Below, in pieces: positions 25,519 through 35,503 of a DNA stretch of 38,545 nucleotides. The notes below the pieces were generated by a model, which searched no databases, was not told the DNA's origin, and worked only from the letters and a program-made list of their open reading frames with translations. The position numbers and the translations under genes are program-made. The stretch lies in NCBI GenBank assembly GCA_964572475.1, contig CAZNEZ010000014.1, forward strand, positions 1 to 38,545, read 5' to 3'. Origin of the DNA: CAZNEZ01 sp964572475. Lineage in GTDB: Bacteria > Bacillota > Clostridia > Lachnospirales > Lachnospiraceae. Each line of letters opens with the position of its first letter. Within the stretch, counting starts at the first letter, position 1.

Positions 25519-26934
25519 TTAGATAAGATTAACTCTAATCATATTAGTTGTTCCTGCTATTCCAAGTGGTACTCCTGACGTGATAACAACCAAATCACCT
25601 GTTTCTACCAGATTAGCTTCTTTTGATACATGAATGGCATGATTAAACAAATCTGTTACATCTGTCTTCTCCCTTATCATTAACGGAATAACACCCCATG
25701 ACATATTTAGCTGTCTGTATACTTTTACATCTGGTGTACATCCTATAATGTCACAAAATGGTCTATATCTTGATATCATTCTTGCAGAATTACCTGACTT
25801 AGTGACTGTAATGATTGCTTTAGCATTTAGGTCTAATGCTGTTGTACATGTCGCATGGGATATAGCATCTGTAATAGATGGATTAGCAATCCTATCATGG
25901 CTTATAAATCTCTTTCTATAATCAATATCCTTTTCTGTCCTATTAGCTATTCTAACCATTGTTCTTAATGTTTCAACTGGATATAATCCAGCTGCTGTTT
26001 CGCCTGAAAGCATAATTGCACTAGTTCCGTCATAGATTGCATTTGCCACATCAGTAGTCTCAGCCCTTGTAGGTCTTGGATTCTTCATCATCGAATCAAG
26101 CATCTGTGTAGCTGTAATGACTTTCTTACCTGATAGATATACTTTCTTTATAATCATTTTCTGAATAATAGGTACTTCCTCCAGAGGTATTTCTACTCCC
26201 ATATCACCTCTGGCTATCATTATTCCTTCAGATGCATCAATTATTTCATCTATATTAGATACTCCTTCTGCATTCTCAATCTTGGCAATGATTTCAATAT
26301 TCTCTCCATTGTTTTCATTTAGAAGCTTTCTTATCTGTCTTACATCATCTGCACTTCTTACAAATGATGCAGCAATAAAGTCTATATCCTGCTGTATACC
26401 AAACATAATATCATTCTTATCGCGTTCACTCATGAATGGTAAAGAAAGATGGATACCAGGAACATTTACTCCCTTGTTATCAGATATACTTCCGCCATTA
26501 ATAACCTTGCAGATTATGTCCTGGTTCTTTATTTCTATAACCTTAAGCTCTATTAAACCATCATCTAGCAGAATCGTGGTTCCAATATTAACATCTTTGT
26601 ACAGTTCTTCACTAGTAATCCCTGCACAACTATTGTTACCATCCATCATGTTATATTTTAATGTAAATATACTGTCTTTAACAAGTTCTGTCTTTCCGCC
26701 TGCAAAAGACTTTAATCTTATTTCAGGTCCCTTTGTATCGAGTAAAATAGCAACTGGTAGATTAAGTTTTTGCCTTATTGATTTAATATTGTCCATTCGT
26801 CTTTTATGTTCTTCATAACTACCATGAGAAAAGTTTAATCTTGCAACATCCATTCCTTCTTTTATAAGATTTGCAAGCACACCTTCCCTATCTGTGGCAG
26901 GACCTAATGTACATATTATCTTTGTCTTTCTCAT
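25519..26934 (-). CDS. pyk: Pyruvate kinase
   Basis: Pyruvate kinase transfers phosphate from phosphoenolpyruvate to ADP, the last step of glycolysis. The 471-aa protein has TKIICTLGPATD at the start, VARLNFSHG, ILLDTKGPEIR, IIAKIENAEGV, GIMIARGDMGVEIPLEEVP and AETTDVANAIYDGTSAIMLSGETAAG, all the active-site and cation-site blocks. It ends without the extra PEP-utiliser-like C-terminal domain found in longer Bacillus-type enzymes. The start codon overlaps the secDF stop (ATGA), so pyk is the last gene of the NptA-secDF operon and translation may be coupled. Confidence 0.95.
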   Translation of the reverse strand: MRKTKIICTLGPATDREGVLANLIKEGMDVARLNFSHGSYEEHKRRMDNIKSIRQKLNLPVAILLDTKGPEIRLKSFAGGKTELVKDSIFTLKYNMMDGNNSCAGITSEELYKDVNIGTTILLDDGLIELKVIEIKNQDIICKVINGGSISDNKGVNVPGIHLSLPFMSERDKNDIMFGIQQDIDFIAASFVRSADDVRQIRKLLNENNGENIEIIAKIENAEGVSNIDEIIDASEGIMIARGDMGVEIPLEEVPIIQKMIIKKVYLSGKKVITATQMLDSMMKNPRPTRAETTDVANAIYDGTSAIMLSGETAAGLYPVETLRTMVRIANRTEKDIDYRKRFISHDRIANPSITDAISHATCTTALDLNAKAIITVTKSGNSARMISRYRPFCDIIGCTPDVKVYRQLNMSWGVIPLMIREKTDVTDLFNHAIHVSKEANLVETGDLVVITSGVPLGIAGTTNMIRVNLI

Positions 26935-29135
26935 TTAATAATTCTCCTTGATTTTCTATTTTCCCACATCGCCCATAATATACTAGCTATGCATACTGAT
27001 GAATAGCAACCACTAATTAAGCCAAAGAACATTGGTAATGCAAACTCTGTAATCGATCCAATTTGATATATAATTGAAGCAATCAAAATAATAAGTACAC
27101 ACATTCCTGTTGTAAACGAGGTATTAATTGACCTTGCAAGTGTCTGTGAAATACCAACATTAACCTGTTCAATAACTGAAAGTTTGTTTTCATTTTTCAT
27201 ATTCTCTCTTATTCTATCATATAACACTATAGTATCGTTAATAGAATATCCAATTATTGTAAGGATTACTGCTACAAATGCATCATTTAATGGAATTCCA
27301 AATAGAACAAATGCTAAAAATACTACTAATGCATCATGTATTAACGCTATTATTGCCGTAATTCCCGCTGCTAATCCATGTAATGAGGTAAATCTAATCC
27401 AAACATATAAAACCATAAAGATAATAGAAAGAACAATTGCAATTTCAGAATTTTTTAATGCCTTTGCACCAATATATGGTTCTACAACATATGTCTCTGC
27501 AAGTTCAATATCTGAATTACCTATTACTTTTTGAACAGTATCAGTTATTTCTTTTTGTTCATCTGGAGACATTCCTCCTGTACCAGCAAGTGTAACTGTA
27601 ACACTCTTGCTATCATCTCTTTGATTCTGTGTAGTCTGAGCTGTTACTGGTCTTCCTGTAACCTTTTCAACTTCCTGTTCAATTGCATCTGTATATGTAT
27701 CACTATTTGTATCCATATCAGCACTATCTGATGAAGATACCATATAGTTTAAAACTACTCCTCCTGTAAATTGTGTATCAAGTTTTACACCCTTTGTTGC
27801 TATTCCAACTATTCCAATAATTATAATAACGCCTGATATGATAGCTGCTTTCCACTTTTTCTGATAAAACTTAAAGATTTTTACATCCTTTTTCTTTCTG
27901 AAATACTTTTCTTTATTCCATCTAGGATATTCAATTGTTGAAAGCATTAATTTTTTAGAAATTGTAACTCCTACAAGCACATTTAATATCATACCTACTA
28001 ATAATGTATAGCCAAAGCTTAGCATTGTTCCTGAGCCAAATAGCATAAGAATAACTGCTACTATAGCTGTAGTAATGTTTCCGTCTAATACTGATGAAAA
28101 TGCATTCTTATATCCAGTTACTACTGCACTTTTAATAGATAAACCTTTCTTTATCTCTTCTGATATTCTTTCAGAAATAATAATATTAGCATCAACACTC
28201 ATTCCAAGTGATAATATAATACCTGCTATTCCTGGTAATGTTAATGTATATTGTGGTACTGAAATAGATAATAATTGTAATGACATCTGCAAGATAAGTG
28301 CTAAACATGCTATAATTCCTGGAAGCTTATAATAAGCAATCATGAACACACATACAAGGAAAAATGCTATTAATCCTGCATATATCATAATATTTAATGC
28401 ATTATTACCTAATGTAGGGCTAATAGTGCTAAAGTTTGTAGTTGAAAGTGAAAATGGCAATGCACCTGCATTTATTTTATCTGCTATCTTGCTTGCTTCA
28501 TCATATGTCTTTATATTATTGATTACAGCTTTTCCACCTGATATCTTCTTTTCTACCATTGGATTGGATATAAGTTCACCATCCATATATATGCTCATAT
28601 TCTTGCCTACGAGCTTACCTGTAGCCTCTTCAAACAACGCTGCGCCCTCATCGTCGAATGTCAGACTAACTTCATACGTTGTTGTTGTACCTGATGTATT
28701 TTGAACTGCCTCTGCACTTTTGATATTCTTACCTTCAAGCATTACGTTTCCACTTGAATCCTGAAATGTAAGCTGTGCCATTTCTCCCAATTCAGATATT
28801 GCATCCTCTGGATTAAAATCTGTTTCTGTAGATTTCCATGGAAATCTAACGATTATATATCCACCATCTTTATCAATTGTTACTTCTCTATCTGTTATAT
28901 TCTGAGCATCTAATCTTGTCTCTATAATATTTCTGGCTGATTCTAATTCGGCTACTGTAGGATCTCTGTCTAAGTCTTGTGGCTCAAATATTGCTTCAAC
29001 CCCTCCCCTTATATCTATTCCAAATCTCATAGCAAGTGCTCCCTTAAAATCTGGACCTAATCCAAATATTGCTATTACAACAAAAACACATATAGCTGCA
29101 ATTATAATTGCCAGCATATTCTTTCTTGATTTCAT
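26931..29135 (-). CDS. secDF: Fused protein-export membrane protein SecDF
   Basis: A 734-aa fusion of SecD and SecF, which use the proton gradient to complete Sec-dependent protein export. The N-terminal SecD part begins FGLGPDFKGALAMRFGIDIRGGVEA and has an extracytoplasmic P1 domain, then six helices with ILSLGMSVDANIIISERI. The SecF part starts near residue 430 (KLDTQFTGGVVLNYMV) and has a second six-helix group ending VILTIIGYSINDTIVLYDRIREN. Fused SecDF is common in Bacillota. It lies 29 nt after the small export protein and overlaps pyk by 4 nt. Confidence 0.95.
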   Translation of the reverse strand: MKSRKNMLAIIIAAICVFVVIAIFGLGPDFKGALAMRFGIDIRGGVEAIFEPQDLDRDPTVAELESARNIIETRLDAQNITDREVTIDKDGGYIIVRFPWKSTETDFNPEDAISELGEMAQLTFQDSSGNVMLEGKNIKSAEAVQNTSGTTTTYEVSLTFDDEGAALFEEATGKLVGKNMSIYMDGELISNPMVEKKISGGKAVINNIKTYDEASKIADKINAGALPFSLSTTNFSTISPTLGNNALNIMIYAGLIAFFLVCVFMIAYYKLPGIIACLALILQMSLQLLSISVPQYTLTLPGIAGIILSLGMSVDANIIISERISEEIKKGLSIKSAVVTGYKNAFSSVLDGNITTAIVAVILMLFGSGTMLSFGYTLLVGMILNVLVGVTISKKLMLSTIEYPRWNKEKYFRKKKDVKIFKFYQKKWKAAIISGVIIIIGIVGIATKGVKLDTQFTGGVVLNYMVSSSDSADMDTNSDTYTDAIEQEVEKVTGRPVTAQTTQNQRDDSKSVTVTLAGTGGMSPDEQKEITDTVQKVIGNSDIELAETYVVEPYIGAKALKNSEIAIVLSIIFMVLYVWIRFTSLHGLAAGITAIIALIHDALVVFLAFVLFGIPLNDAFVAVILTIIGYSINDTIVLYDRIRENMKNENKLSVIEQVNVGISQTLARSINTSFTTGMCVLIILIASIIYQIGSITEFALPMFFGLISGCYSSVCIASILWAMWENRKSRRIIK

Positions 29136-29164
29136 TTCTGTTATCCTCTTTTCTTCAAATAATC

Positions 29165-29668
29165 TTAAATTACTCTGTTAAGTATTCCATATGATACTAT
29201 TGACATTATTATTGCTGCTATAATGACTCCTAAAGATATAGCATAGAACGCTTTTTTCTTATTAATTCCTAACATTGAAGCTATCAACGCACCTGTCCAG
29301 GCCCCAGTTCCAGGGAGCGGAATTCCAACAAATATTACCAGCCCCCAAAATTCGCATTTTTCAATGCTGTCCTTTTTACTCATTGCCTTATCTTCCAGTT
29401 TTGTAACTAATTTCTTAAAAGTTTTTGTCTTTTTTAGATAAGCAAAAATTTTACCGATTAATATAAGTATAAATGGAATAGGAATTAAATTGCCTATAAT
29501 ACTAATGGGCATTGCATATTTAAGTGGTATATTCAGTAATAATTCTGATGCTGCTAATAATCCTCCACGTAATTCCAAAATGGGAATCATTGATATTATT
29601 AATAAAATAAGTTCTTTAGAAAATGTTCCATCCAGCATCTTAATAAGTGCATCTATAAATGTCTCCAT
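29165..29668 (-). CDS. Small multi-drug export family protein (COG2426)
   Basis: A 167-aa membrane protein with about four helices. IPILELRGGLLAASEL and the loop FWGLVIFVGIPLPGTGAWTGALIASMLG are diagnostic of PF06695, named for small multidrug export but with no proven role. Its ATG overlaps the stop of the Na/Pi symporter gene (TAATG), so it is translationally coupled and may work with it or share its need. No substrate can be inferred. Confidence 0.85.
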   Translation of the reverse strand: METFIDALIKMLDGTFSKELILLIISMIPILELRGGLLAASELLLNIPLKYAMPISIIGNLIPIPFILILIGKIFAYLKKTKTFKKLVTKLEDKAMSKKDSIEKCEFWGLVIFVGIPLPGTGAWTGALIASMLGINKKKAFYAISLGVIIAAIIMSIVSYGILNRVI

Positions 29669-31422
29669 TATGCTCCTCCACTGCCAACATATTTTGCTTT
29701 ATATTCATTATAATCCTCCATAAACTGTCCCTTCTGATTAGACTTTACTTCCTGTAAGAACAGATGTGTGTCAAATGTTGACTTATTAACACGCAATACG
29801 CATACAGCTATATTAGAGCAATGATCTGAGATTCTCTCTACATCGGCTATTAAATCATTAAAGATAAAACCTACTTCTATAGTACAAAGACCATTTCTAA
29901 GTCTATTAACATGTTTTTCCTTTAATTCATCACACAGCAAATCAATAACTTCTTCCAATGGTTCAACTTTACAGGCAGATTCATAACTATTTTTTAAATA
30001 TGACTTAAATGTCAAATCAATTATCTGTTCTAATGCCTCCATAAGATTATTAATCTCTAGTTTTGCCTCCTTAGAAAAGGTTAACTCTTTCTCTTTTAAT
30101 TCTCTTGATACCTCTGCAATATTAAGTGCATGGTCTCCGATTCTTTCTATGTCCCCAATAATATGAAGTATCTTGGATACTTCCTTACTATCCTGTTCCG
30201 ATATTTCATTTCCCCCGACTCTTAATAAATATGTACCAATATTATCTTCAAATTTATCCGTTTTATCTTCATTCTCATTAATAAGTTTAAACTTTTCTTC
30301 ACTGAATCCATCTAACAATTCTCTTGATAATTTAACAGATTCGCGAACAAGAGCTACCATCTGGAACATTCTGTTTTTACACTCAGCTATAGCCACAGAA
30401 GGTGTTGCCCATAATCTTGTGTCCAAAAATATATCTTCTTTTTGTTTTGAGTCTTTGACTGTAAGTCTTGCAAGTTTCTCCAGTAATTTTGAAAATGGAA
30501 GAAGCATTGCTGTTGTTACAATATTAAATATTGAATGTATTCCTGCTATTCCAACTGGCCCTATTGCGTTATCTATAAAGCTAAAGCCAATTATTCCCTG
30601 TATTAGGTAGAAAACTGATAGACATATTACTGTTCCTATTATATTAAAATATATATGCACAACAGCAACTCTTTTAGCATTCTTATTTACGCCGATACTA
30701 GATAATAAAGCAGTAACACAAGTTCCAATATTTTGTCCCATTATTATTGGGATTGCCATTCCAAATGATATATTGCCCGTCATAGATAAAGCTTGTAGTA
30801 TACCTACTGAAGCTGCTGAACTTTGTATTATTCCAGTAAATATTGCTCCAGCTAAAACTCCTACTATAGGATTCTTAAATGTAACTAAGATATTGGAAAA
30901 GTTAGGGTCCTCAGCTAATGGACTCACTGCGTTACTCATTAGTGTCATTCCAAACATCAAAACCGAAAACCCTACCATAATCGAGCCAATATCTCTGACT
31001 TTTTGTTTTTTTGATATCATATTTAGCCCTACTCCGACAGCCGCAACTATTGGTGTAAAGCTTTCTGGATTTAACATACGCAGTAATATATTATCACTAT
31101 TTATTCCTGCAAGACTTAATACCCATGCAGTAAGCGTAGTTCCTATATTAGAGCCCATTATTATCCCTATTGTCTGGCTTAATTCCATTATTCCTGAATT
31201 AACAAAGCCAACCAGCATTACTGTCATTGCTGATGACGACTGAATAGCTATAGTAATTCCAGCACCAAAAAGAAGACTTTTAATAGGATTAGATGTTACT
31301 TTCTTTAATCCTTTTTCAAGCCTTCCTCCTGCAATTTTTTCTAGTCCGGATGACATTACATTCATTCCATATAGGAAAAATGCTAGTCCACCAAACAATG
31401 TAAATATTGAAAAGATATCCAT
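29668..31422 (-). CDS. Na+/phosphate symporter with C-terminal PhoU-like domain
   Basis: A 584-aa protein. The first ~330 residues hold two inverted Na/Pi-cotransporter repeats, each with the QSSS-type motif (AIQSSSAMTVMLVGF and GIIQSSAASVGILQAL). The last ~230 residues form a helical PhoU-like domain (KILHIIGDIERIGDHALNIAEVS, LIADVERISDHCSNIAV), which is thought to gate transport by phosphate status. NptA-type proteins move phosphate with sodium. It is the first gene of an operon that goes on to a small export protein, SecDF and pyruvate kinase. No Pho-type box was seen upstream. Confidence 0.9.
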   Translation of the reverse strand: MDIFSIFTLFGGLAFFLYGMNVMSSGLEKIAGGRLEKGLKKVTSNPIKSLLFGAGITIAIQSSSAMTVMLVGFVNSGIMELSQTIGIIMGSNIGTTLTAWVLSLAGINSDNILLRMLNPESFTPIVAAVGVGLNMISKKQKVRDIGSIMVGFSVLMFGMTLMSNAVSPLAEDPNFSNILVTFKNPIVGVLAGAIFTGIIQSSAASVGILQALSMTGNISFGMAIPIIMGQNIGTCVTALLSSIGVNKNAKRVAVVHIYFNIIGTVICLSVFYLIQGIIGFSFIDNAIGPVGIAGIHSIFNIVTTAMLLPFSKLLEKLARLTVKDSKQKEDIFLDTRLWATPSVAIAECKNRMFQMVALVRESVKLSRELLDGFSEEKFKLINENEDKTDKFEDNIGTYLLRVGGNEISEQDSKEVSKILHIIGDIERIGDHALNIAEVSRELKEKELTFSKEAKLEINNLMEALEQIIDLTFKSYLKNSYESACKVEPLEEVIDLLCDELKEKHVNRLRNGLCTIEVGFIFNDLIADVERISDHCSNIAVCVLRVNKSTFDTHLFLQEVKSNQKGQFMEDYNEYKAKYVGSGGA

Positions 31423-31597
31423 ATTATTCTATTCCTTTCTGACAACCTTAATATTGCTATTAAATTCTATCATAGAGTAAATAAAATATATGCTAAGAAG
31501 CCGCTAAGCTTTTTATACGATATTTTGTCAATACTATATCTAATGAAATGTTACTAAGCTAAAACCGACTTAGATTTCGATAAAGGTCTTTAAACCT

Positions 31598-34306
31598 TTA
31601 CTTATCTAATCTGATAAGTTCATATCCTGCGTCAATTATGGTTCTGTCAAATTCATCTTTTTCTATCTGACTATCTGCTTTAACAAATGCCTTCTTCTGC
31701 GATAAATCTACAGTTGCCTTAGTTACTCCTTTCATTGCCATAAGTGCCTTTTCTACATTTTTCTGACAGTGTTCACACATCATACCTTCAATTACTAATT
31801 CATATTCCATTTCTTTTTTTACTTCATTTTCCATATTATCTTTCTCCATTTCTCTTTTATCTAGTTCTTCTTGATTTAGTTTTTCTTGATTTAATTCTGA
31901 ATTATTTGATTCTGAATTATTTAATTCTGAATTATCTAGTTCTGAATTATTTGATTCTGAATTACTTGATTCTATGCTGCTATCTCTATGATTAGTCTTA
32001 AACCATCTTAATCTCAACGCATTTAAAACAACGCATACACTACTAAGACTCATAGCTGCCGCCCCAAACATAGGACTTAATTTTATACCAAATGCTGGAT
32101 ACAAAACTCCTGCTGCTAAGGGAATTCCAATACTATTATAAAAGAACGCCCAGAACAAATTCTCTTTTATATTTCTAATTACTGATTTACTAAGTCTAAC
32201 TGCACTTACTGCGTCTAATAAATCGTTTCTAACAAGTATGGCATCTGCACTTTCTATTGCAATATCAGTTCCTGCCCCAATAGCCATTCCCAGATTCGCT
32301 CTGGCAAGTGCTGGTGCATCATTTATTCCATCACCAATCATTGCTACTTTATGACCTTCTCCTTGAAGTTTGGCGATATATTTTTCTTTCTCATCAGGCA
32401 TAACTTCTGCAATTACTTTCGATATTCCCAGCCTTTTACGAATAGCCTCTGCCGTTTTCTTATTATCTCCTGTCAGCATAACAACATCTATATTCATTTT
32501 TTCAAAAATACTAATAGCTAATTTACTACTTTCTTTTTCGATATCAGCTACTGCTATAATGCCTATTAATCTGTTGTCTTCTGCAAATATGAGTGGGGTT
32601 TTCCCCTCATCTGCAAGCATATCTATTGTCTTCTTATATGAATTAAGTTCTATATTCATATCTGCCATCAGTGCTTCATTACCGGCAATATACTGTTTAT
32701 TATTATATCTTCCACTTACACCTCTTCCAAAAACGGCCTCAAACTCTTGTATTTTAGATGCTGTTATTGATTTCTTATCGGCATAAGATACTATAGCCTC
32801 TGCTAATGGATGTTCGCTTCCAACCTCTATACCCGCCGCAATACTAATAAAGCTTTTTTCATCTATATCTATAGCTATTACATCAGTTACCTGAGGTTTT
32901 CCCTGTGTAATTGTACCTGTTTTATCCATAACAACAGTATCAATGCTATGTGCTATCTCAAGTGCTTCTCCTGACTTTATAAGTATTCCGTTTTCAGCAC
33001 CTTTTCCAGTTCCTACCATAATTGCCACTGGTGTAGCAAGTCCCAATGCGCAAGGGCATGAAATAACAAGTACTGATATACCTACTGACAATGAAAATTC
33101 AAATCCTGCTCCTGATATAAACCATATAATTGATGTTAATATCGCAATTATAATTACTATCGGTACAAATATTCCAGCTATTTTATCAGCCATCTTCGCT
33201 ATAGGCGCCTTACTTCCACTAGCCTCATCCACAAGATGAATAATCTGGCTGATTGTAGTGTCTTCGCCCACCTTTTGCGCTCTAAAATTAATGGTTCCTG
33301 CCTTATTAAGCGTTGCTGCAATTACTTTATCTCCAATCTGTTTTTCAACTGGAATACTCTCACCTGTAATCGCCGATTCATCAATACTTGTTCTGCCTTC
33401 AACTATAACACCATCTGCTGCCAGACTTTCTCCTGGCTTAACCACAACAATATCATCAACCAACAGTTCATTTGCGGAAATTACCAAAGTCTTACCTTCT
33501 CTAATAACAGTTGCCTGTTTGGGTGCTAAATCCATAAGTTTTTTAATGGCTTCACTAGTCTTGCCTTTTGACTTACTCTCAAAAAACTTACCAAGTGTAA
33601 TAAGTGTAACTATCATACCTGCTGATTCAAAATATAAGTCTCCACTATAGTTGTTAACTATATCAATATACCCATGTCCTAATCCATAACCTATCCTAAA
33701 TATAGCAAAAATCCCATATACCGCCGCTGCGCCAGAACCAATTGCAATTAAACTGTCCATATTGGGACTTCCATGAAATAGATTTTTAAACCCTACTTTA
33801 TAATATCTCTGGTTTAAATACAATATTGGTAGTAATAGTAAAAACTGAACAAAGGAAAATGCCAACGCATTCTCATTGCCATAAAAAATACTGTTCATAA
33901 ATCTTGGAATAGGTAATCCAAACATATGATGAAACATAGGGGTCATTGAAACATACATCATTGGAATCAAGAATATAAATGACCATATAAGACGAGTTTT
34001 CACACTATCCGACTCTGATTTTGAATGCTTATCCTTATTAATGTTTATATCAGACTTTGTTTCATGATTTATACCAGAATCTTTGTTCAGGTTTCCGTAA
34101 ATACTAGCTCCATAACCTGCTTTTTCGACTTCATTTATTATTTTTTCACTATCTAATCTATTTTCGTCATAACTAACCTGCATACTATTAGTTAGTAGAT
34201 TTACACTTATATCGCTAACTCCTTCTAATTTGCTAACACTTTTTTCAACTCTTGATGAGCATGCAGAACAAGTCATTCCTGTAATATCATATTTTTCCTT
34301 CTTCAT
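31598..34306 (-). CDS. copA: Copper-exporting P1B-type ATPase CopA
   Basis: A 902-aa P1B-1 ATPase exporting Cu+. An N-terminal heavy-metal-associated (HMA) domain has GMTCSACSS (Cys13, Cys16). The CPC site (SCPCALGLATP) is near residue 417. The phosphorylated Asp is D461 in VMDKTGTITQGKP; MIGDGINDAPAL follows. Helix 7-8 motifs FFYNSIG and MSLSSV fit Cu+ selectivity. After the membrane part a low-complexity linker (SNSESNNSELDNSEL and more) joins a second HMA domain at the C-terminus with GMMCEHCQKNVEKAL. A CopZ-like module fused at the C-terminal end is unusual. No copper regulator is adjacent, and it has its own intergenic region upstream. Confidence 0.95.
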   Translation of the reverse strand: MKKEKYDITGMTCSACSSRVEKSVSKLEGVSDISVNLLTNSMQVSYDENRLDSEKIINEVEKAGYGASIYGNLNKDSGINHETKSDININKDKHSKSESDSVKTRLIWSFIFLIPMMYVSMTPMFHHMFGLPIPRFMNSIFYGNENALAFSFVQFLLLLPILYLNQRYYKVGFKNLFHGSPNMDSLIAIGSGAAAVYGIFAIFRIGYGLGHGYIDIVNNYSGDLYFESAGMIVTLITLGKFFESKSKGKTSEAIKKLMDLAPKQATVIREGKTLVISANELLVDDIVVVKPGESLAADGVIVEGRTSIDESAITGESIPVEKQIGDKVIAATLNKAGTINFRAQKVGEDTTISQIIHLVDEASGSKAPIAKMADKIAGIFVPIVIIIAILTSIIWFISGAGFEFSLSVGISVLVISCPCALGLATPVAIMVGTGKGAENGILIKSGEALEIAHSIDTVVMDKTGTITQGKPQVTDVIAIDIDEKSFISIAAGIEVGSEHPLAEAIVSYADKKSITASKIQEFEAVFGRGVSGRYNNKQYIAGNEALMADMNIELNSYKKTIDMLADEGKTPLIFAEDNRLIGIIAVADIEKESSKLAISIFEKMNIDVVMLTGDNKKTAEAIRKRLGISKVIAEVMPDEKEKYIAKLQGEGHKVAMIGDGINDAPALARANLGMAIGAGTDIAIESADAILVRNDLLDAVSAVRLSKSVIRNIKENLFWAFFYNSIGIPLAAGVLYPAFGIKLSPMFGAAAMSLSSVCVVLNALRLRWFKTNHRDSSIESSNSESNNSELDNSELNNSESNNSELNQEKLNQEELDKREMEKDNMENEVKKEMEYELVIEGMMCEHCQKNVEKALMAMKGVTKATVDLSQKKAFVKADSQIEKDEFDRTIIDAGYELIRLDK
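31899..31973. repeat. Five 15-bp tandem repeats in copA linker
   Basis: Units of GAATTATTTGATTCT and near-copies repeat five times (31899, 31914, 31929, 31944, 31959), with more degenerate copies at 31855-31898. They encode a 5-residue repeat of Asn/Ser/Glu. Copy number could vary by slippage without changing frame. Confidence 0.85.
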
Positions 34307-34443
34307 TCTTCCTCTTTTCTACTTCACATACTTCTGAAGAATTTAACACAATTCATCTACTACATTCATTGTTCCCCAATTTTATATCTTTTACAACCTT
34401 ATATTTAATATGTTACAACAATTATACTTTTCCAAATATTATT

Positions 34444-35484
34444 CTAATATACAAGTTTTATATTATTTTTTCCTGATCTTTTTACCATATATAAAAGTTC
34501 ATCAGCCATAGCAATAGTCTTATACAGATTCTTAGATGTATCAATCTTGGTAACTCCGCCACTTACAGATACTTTCACATCTGGTATCTCTATATTACTA
34601 AGTGATTCGTTGAATGAATTAATATACATCTCAATAGTTTTTTCATTCTCATGCTCAAATACTACTATAAACTCGTCTCCACCAAATCTTGCTACTATCC
34701 TCTCTTCATTATCAAGCAAAGAGCCTGCAACTTCTTTCAATACCTTATCTCCTATTACATGTCCATATGTATCATTTATTTTCTTAAAATCATCAATATC
34801 TATTATCATTAAATGGGCATTCTCATTATTCATATCTGGCAATACTTGAAATAAATAGTTTCTGGCATATACTTTGGTCAAATCATCATGGTTAGCAAGC
34901 CATTCTAACTTTCTGTTTTTGGCTTCTAGCTCTTGTGCATATATCTTAATACTATCTTTTCCCTTTTTCCATTCGTTTGCAAAAATAATTGAAATAGAAG
35001 CAGTGGCAACAATAATAAATAATAGCTGCAATAAAGAATCTATCATTCCCAGCCTTTTATCCTGCGGATATATATAATATTTATCAAAATCGGATATAAT
35101 CCCTGGAAGAAAAGTAAGTGTACACAATAGTAATGTTAAAATTCCAATAAGAATATATCTTGTACTTCCATTTATCAGAAATGTTATAGTTACAACAAGT
35201 GCCACTATATATATGGCTATTAAAATACCTACTCCACCTTGTTCAAAAAAGGCCATTGGAATAATTATCATAATTGCTATCAAAAACATAATTATTGATA
35301 ATATCTGAACATATTTATTCTTCATAATAAAATATGCTGCAATCAAAGAGTAACTTCCCATAATACACCACTTTATGTTCATCTGAAGTGGAAATCCTAT
35401 AAGAAGGTTACATATAATATTCATTATCGAAATAGCAATAAAGAAAAATACCGTACATTTGTATATATTATTCTCATTTTCCAT
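34444..35484 (-). CDS. Membrane diguanylate cyclase (GGDEF)
   Basis: A 346-aa protein with six or seven hydrophobic N-terminal segments (to about residue 180), a short coiled linker (YAQELEAKNRKLEWLANHDDLT) and a GGDEF domain. The active site VARFGGDEFIVVF (near 268) is intact, so it should make cyclic di-GMP from GTP. Product inhibition needs an RxxD I-site ahead of the motif; here that position reads NEER, so feedback is probably absent. It begins 19 nt after the DUF362 protein and is probably co-transcribed with it. No c-di-GMP target is in the window. Confidence 0.88.
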   Translation of the reverse strand: MENENNIYKCTVFFFIAISIMNIICNLLIGFPLQMNIKWCIMGSYSLIAAYFIMKNKYVQILSIIMFLIAIMIIIPMAFFEQGGVGILIAIYIVALVVTITFLINGSTRYILIGILTLLLCTLTFLPGIISDFDKYYIYPQDKRLGMIDSLLQLLFIIVATASISIIFANEWKKGKDSIKIYAQELEAKNRKLEWLANHDDLTKVYARNYLFQVLPDMNNENAHLMIIDIDDFKKINDTYGHVIGDKVLKEVAGSLLDNEERIVARFGGDEFIVVFEHENEKTIEMYINSFNESLSNIEIPDVKVSVSGGVTKIDTSKNLYKTIAMADELLYMVKRSGKNNIKLVY

Positions 35485-35503
35485 CTTAGTCCTGCTCCTT
35501 AAA

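Noticed and set aside
26282..26818. 178-aa plus-strand frame opposite pyk
   Set aside because: Antisense shadow; pyk is unambiguous on the minus strand.
31855..31973. CRISPR-like array in copA
   Set aside because: Units are 15 bp, contiguous, without spacers and in frame: a coding minisatellite.
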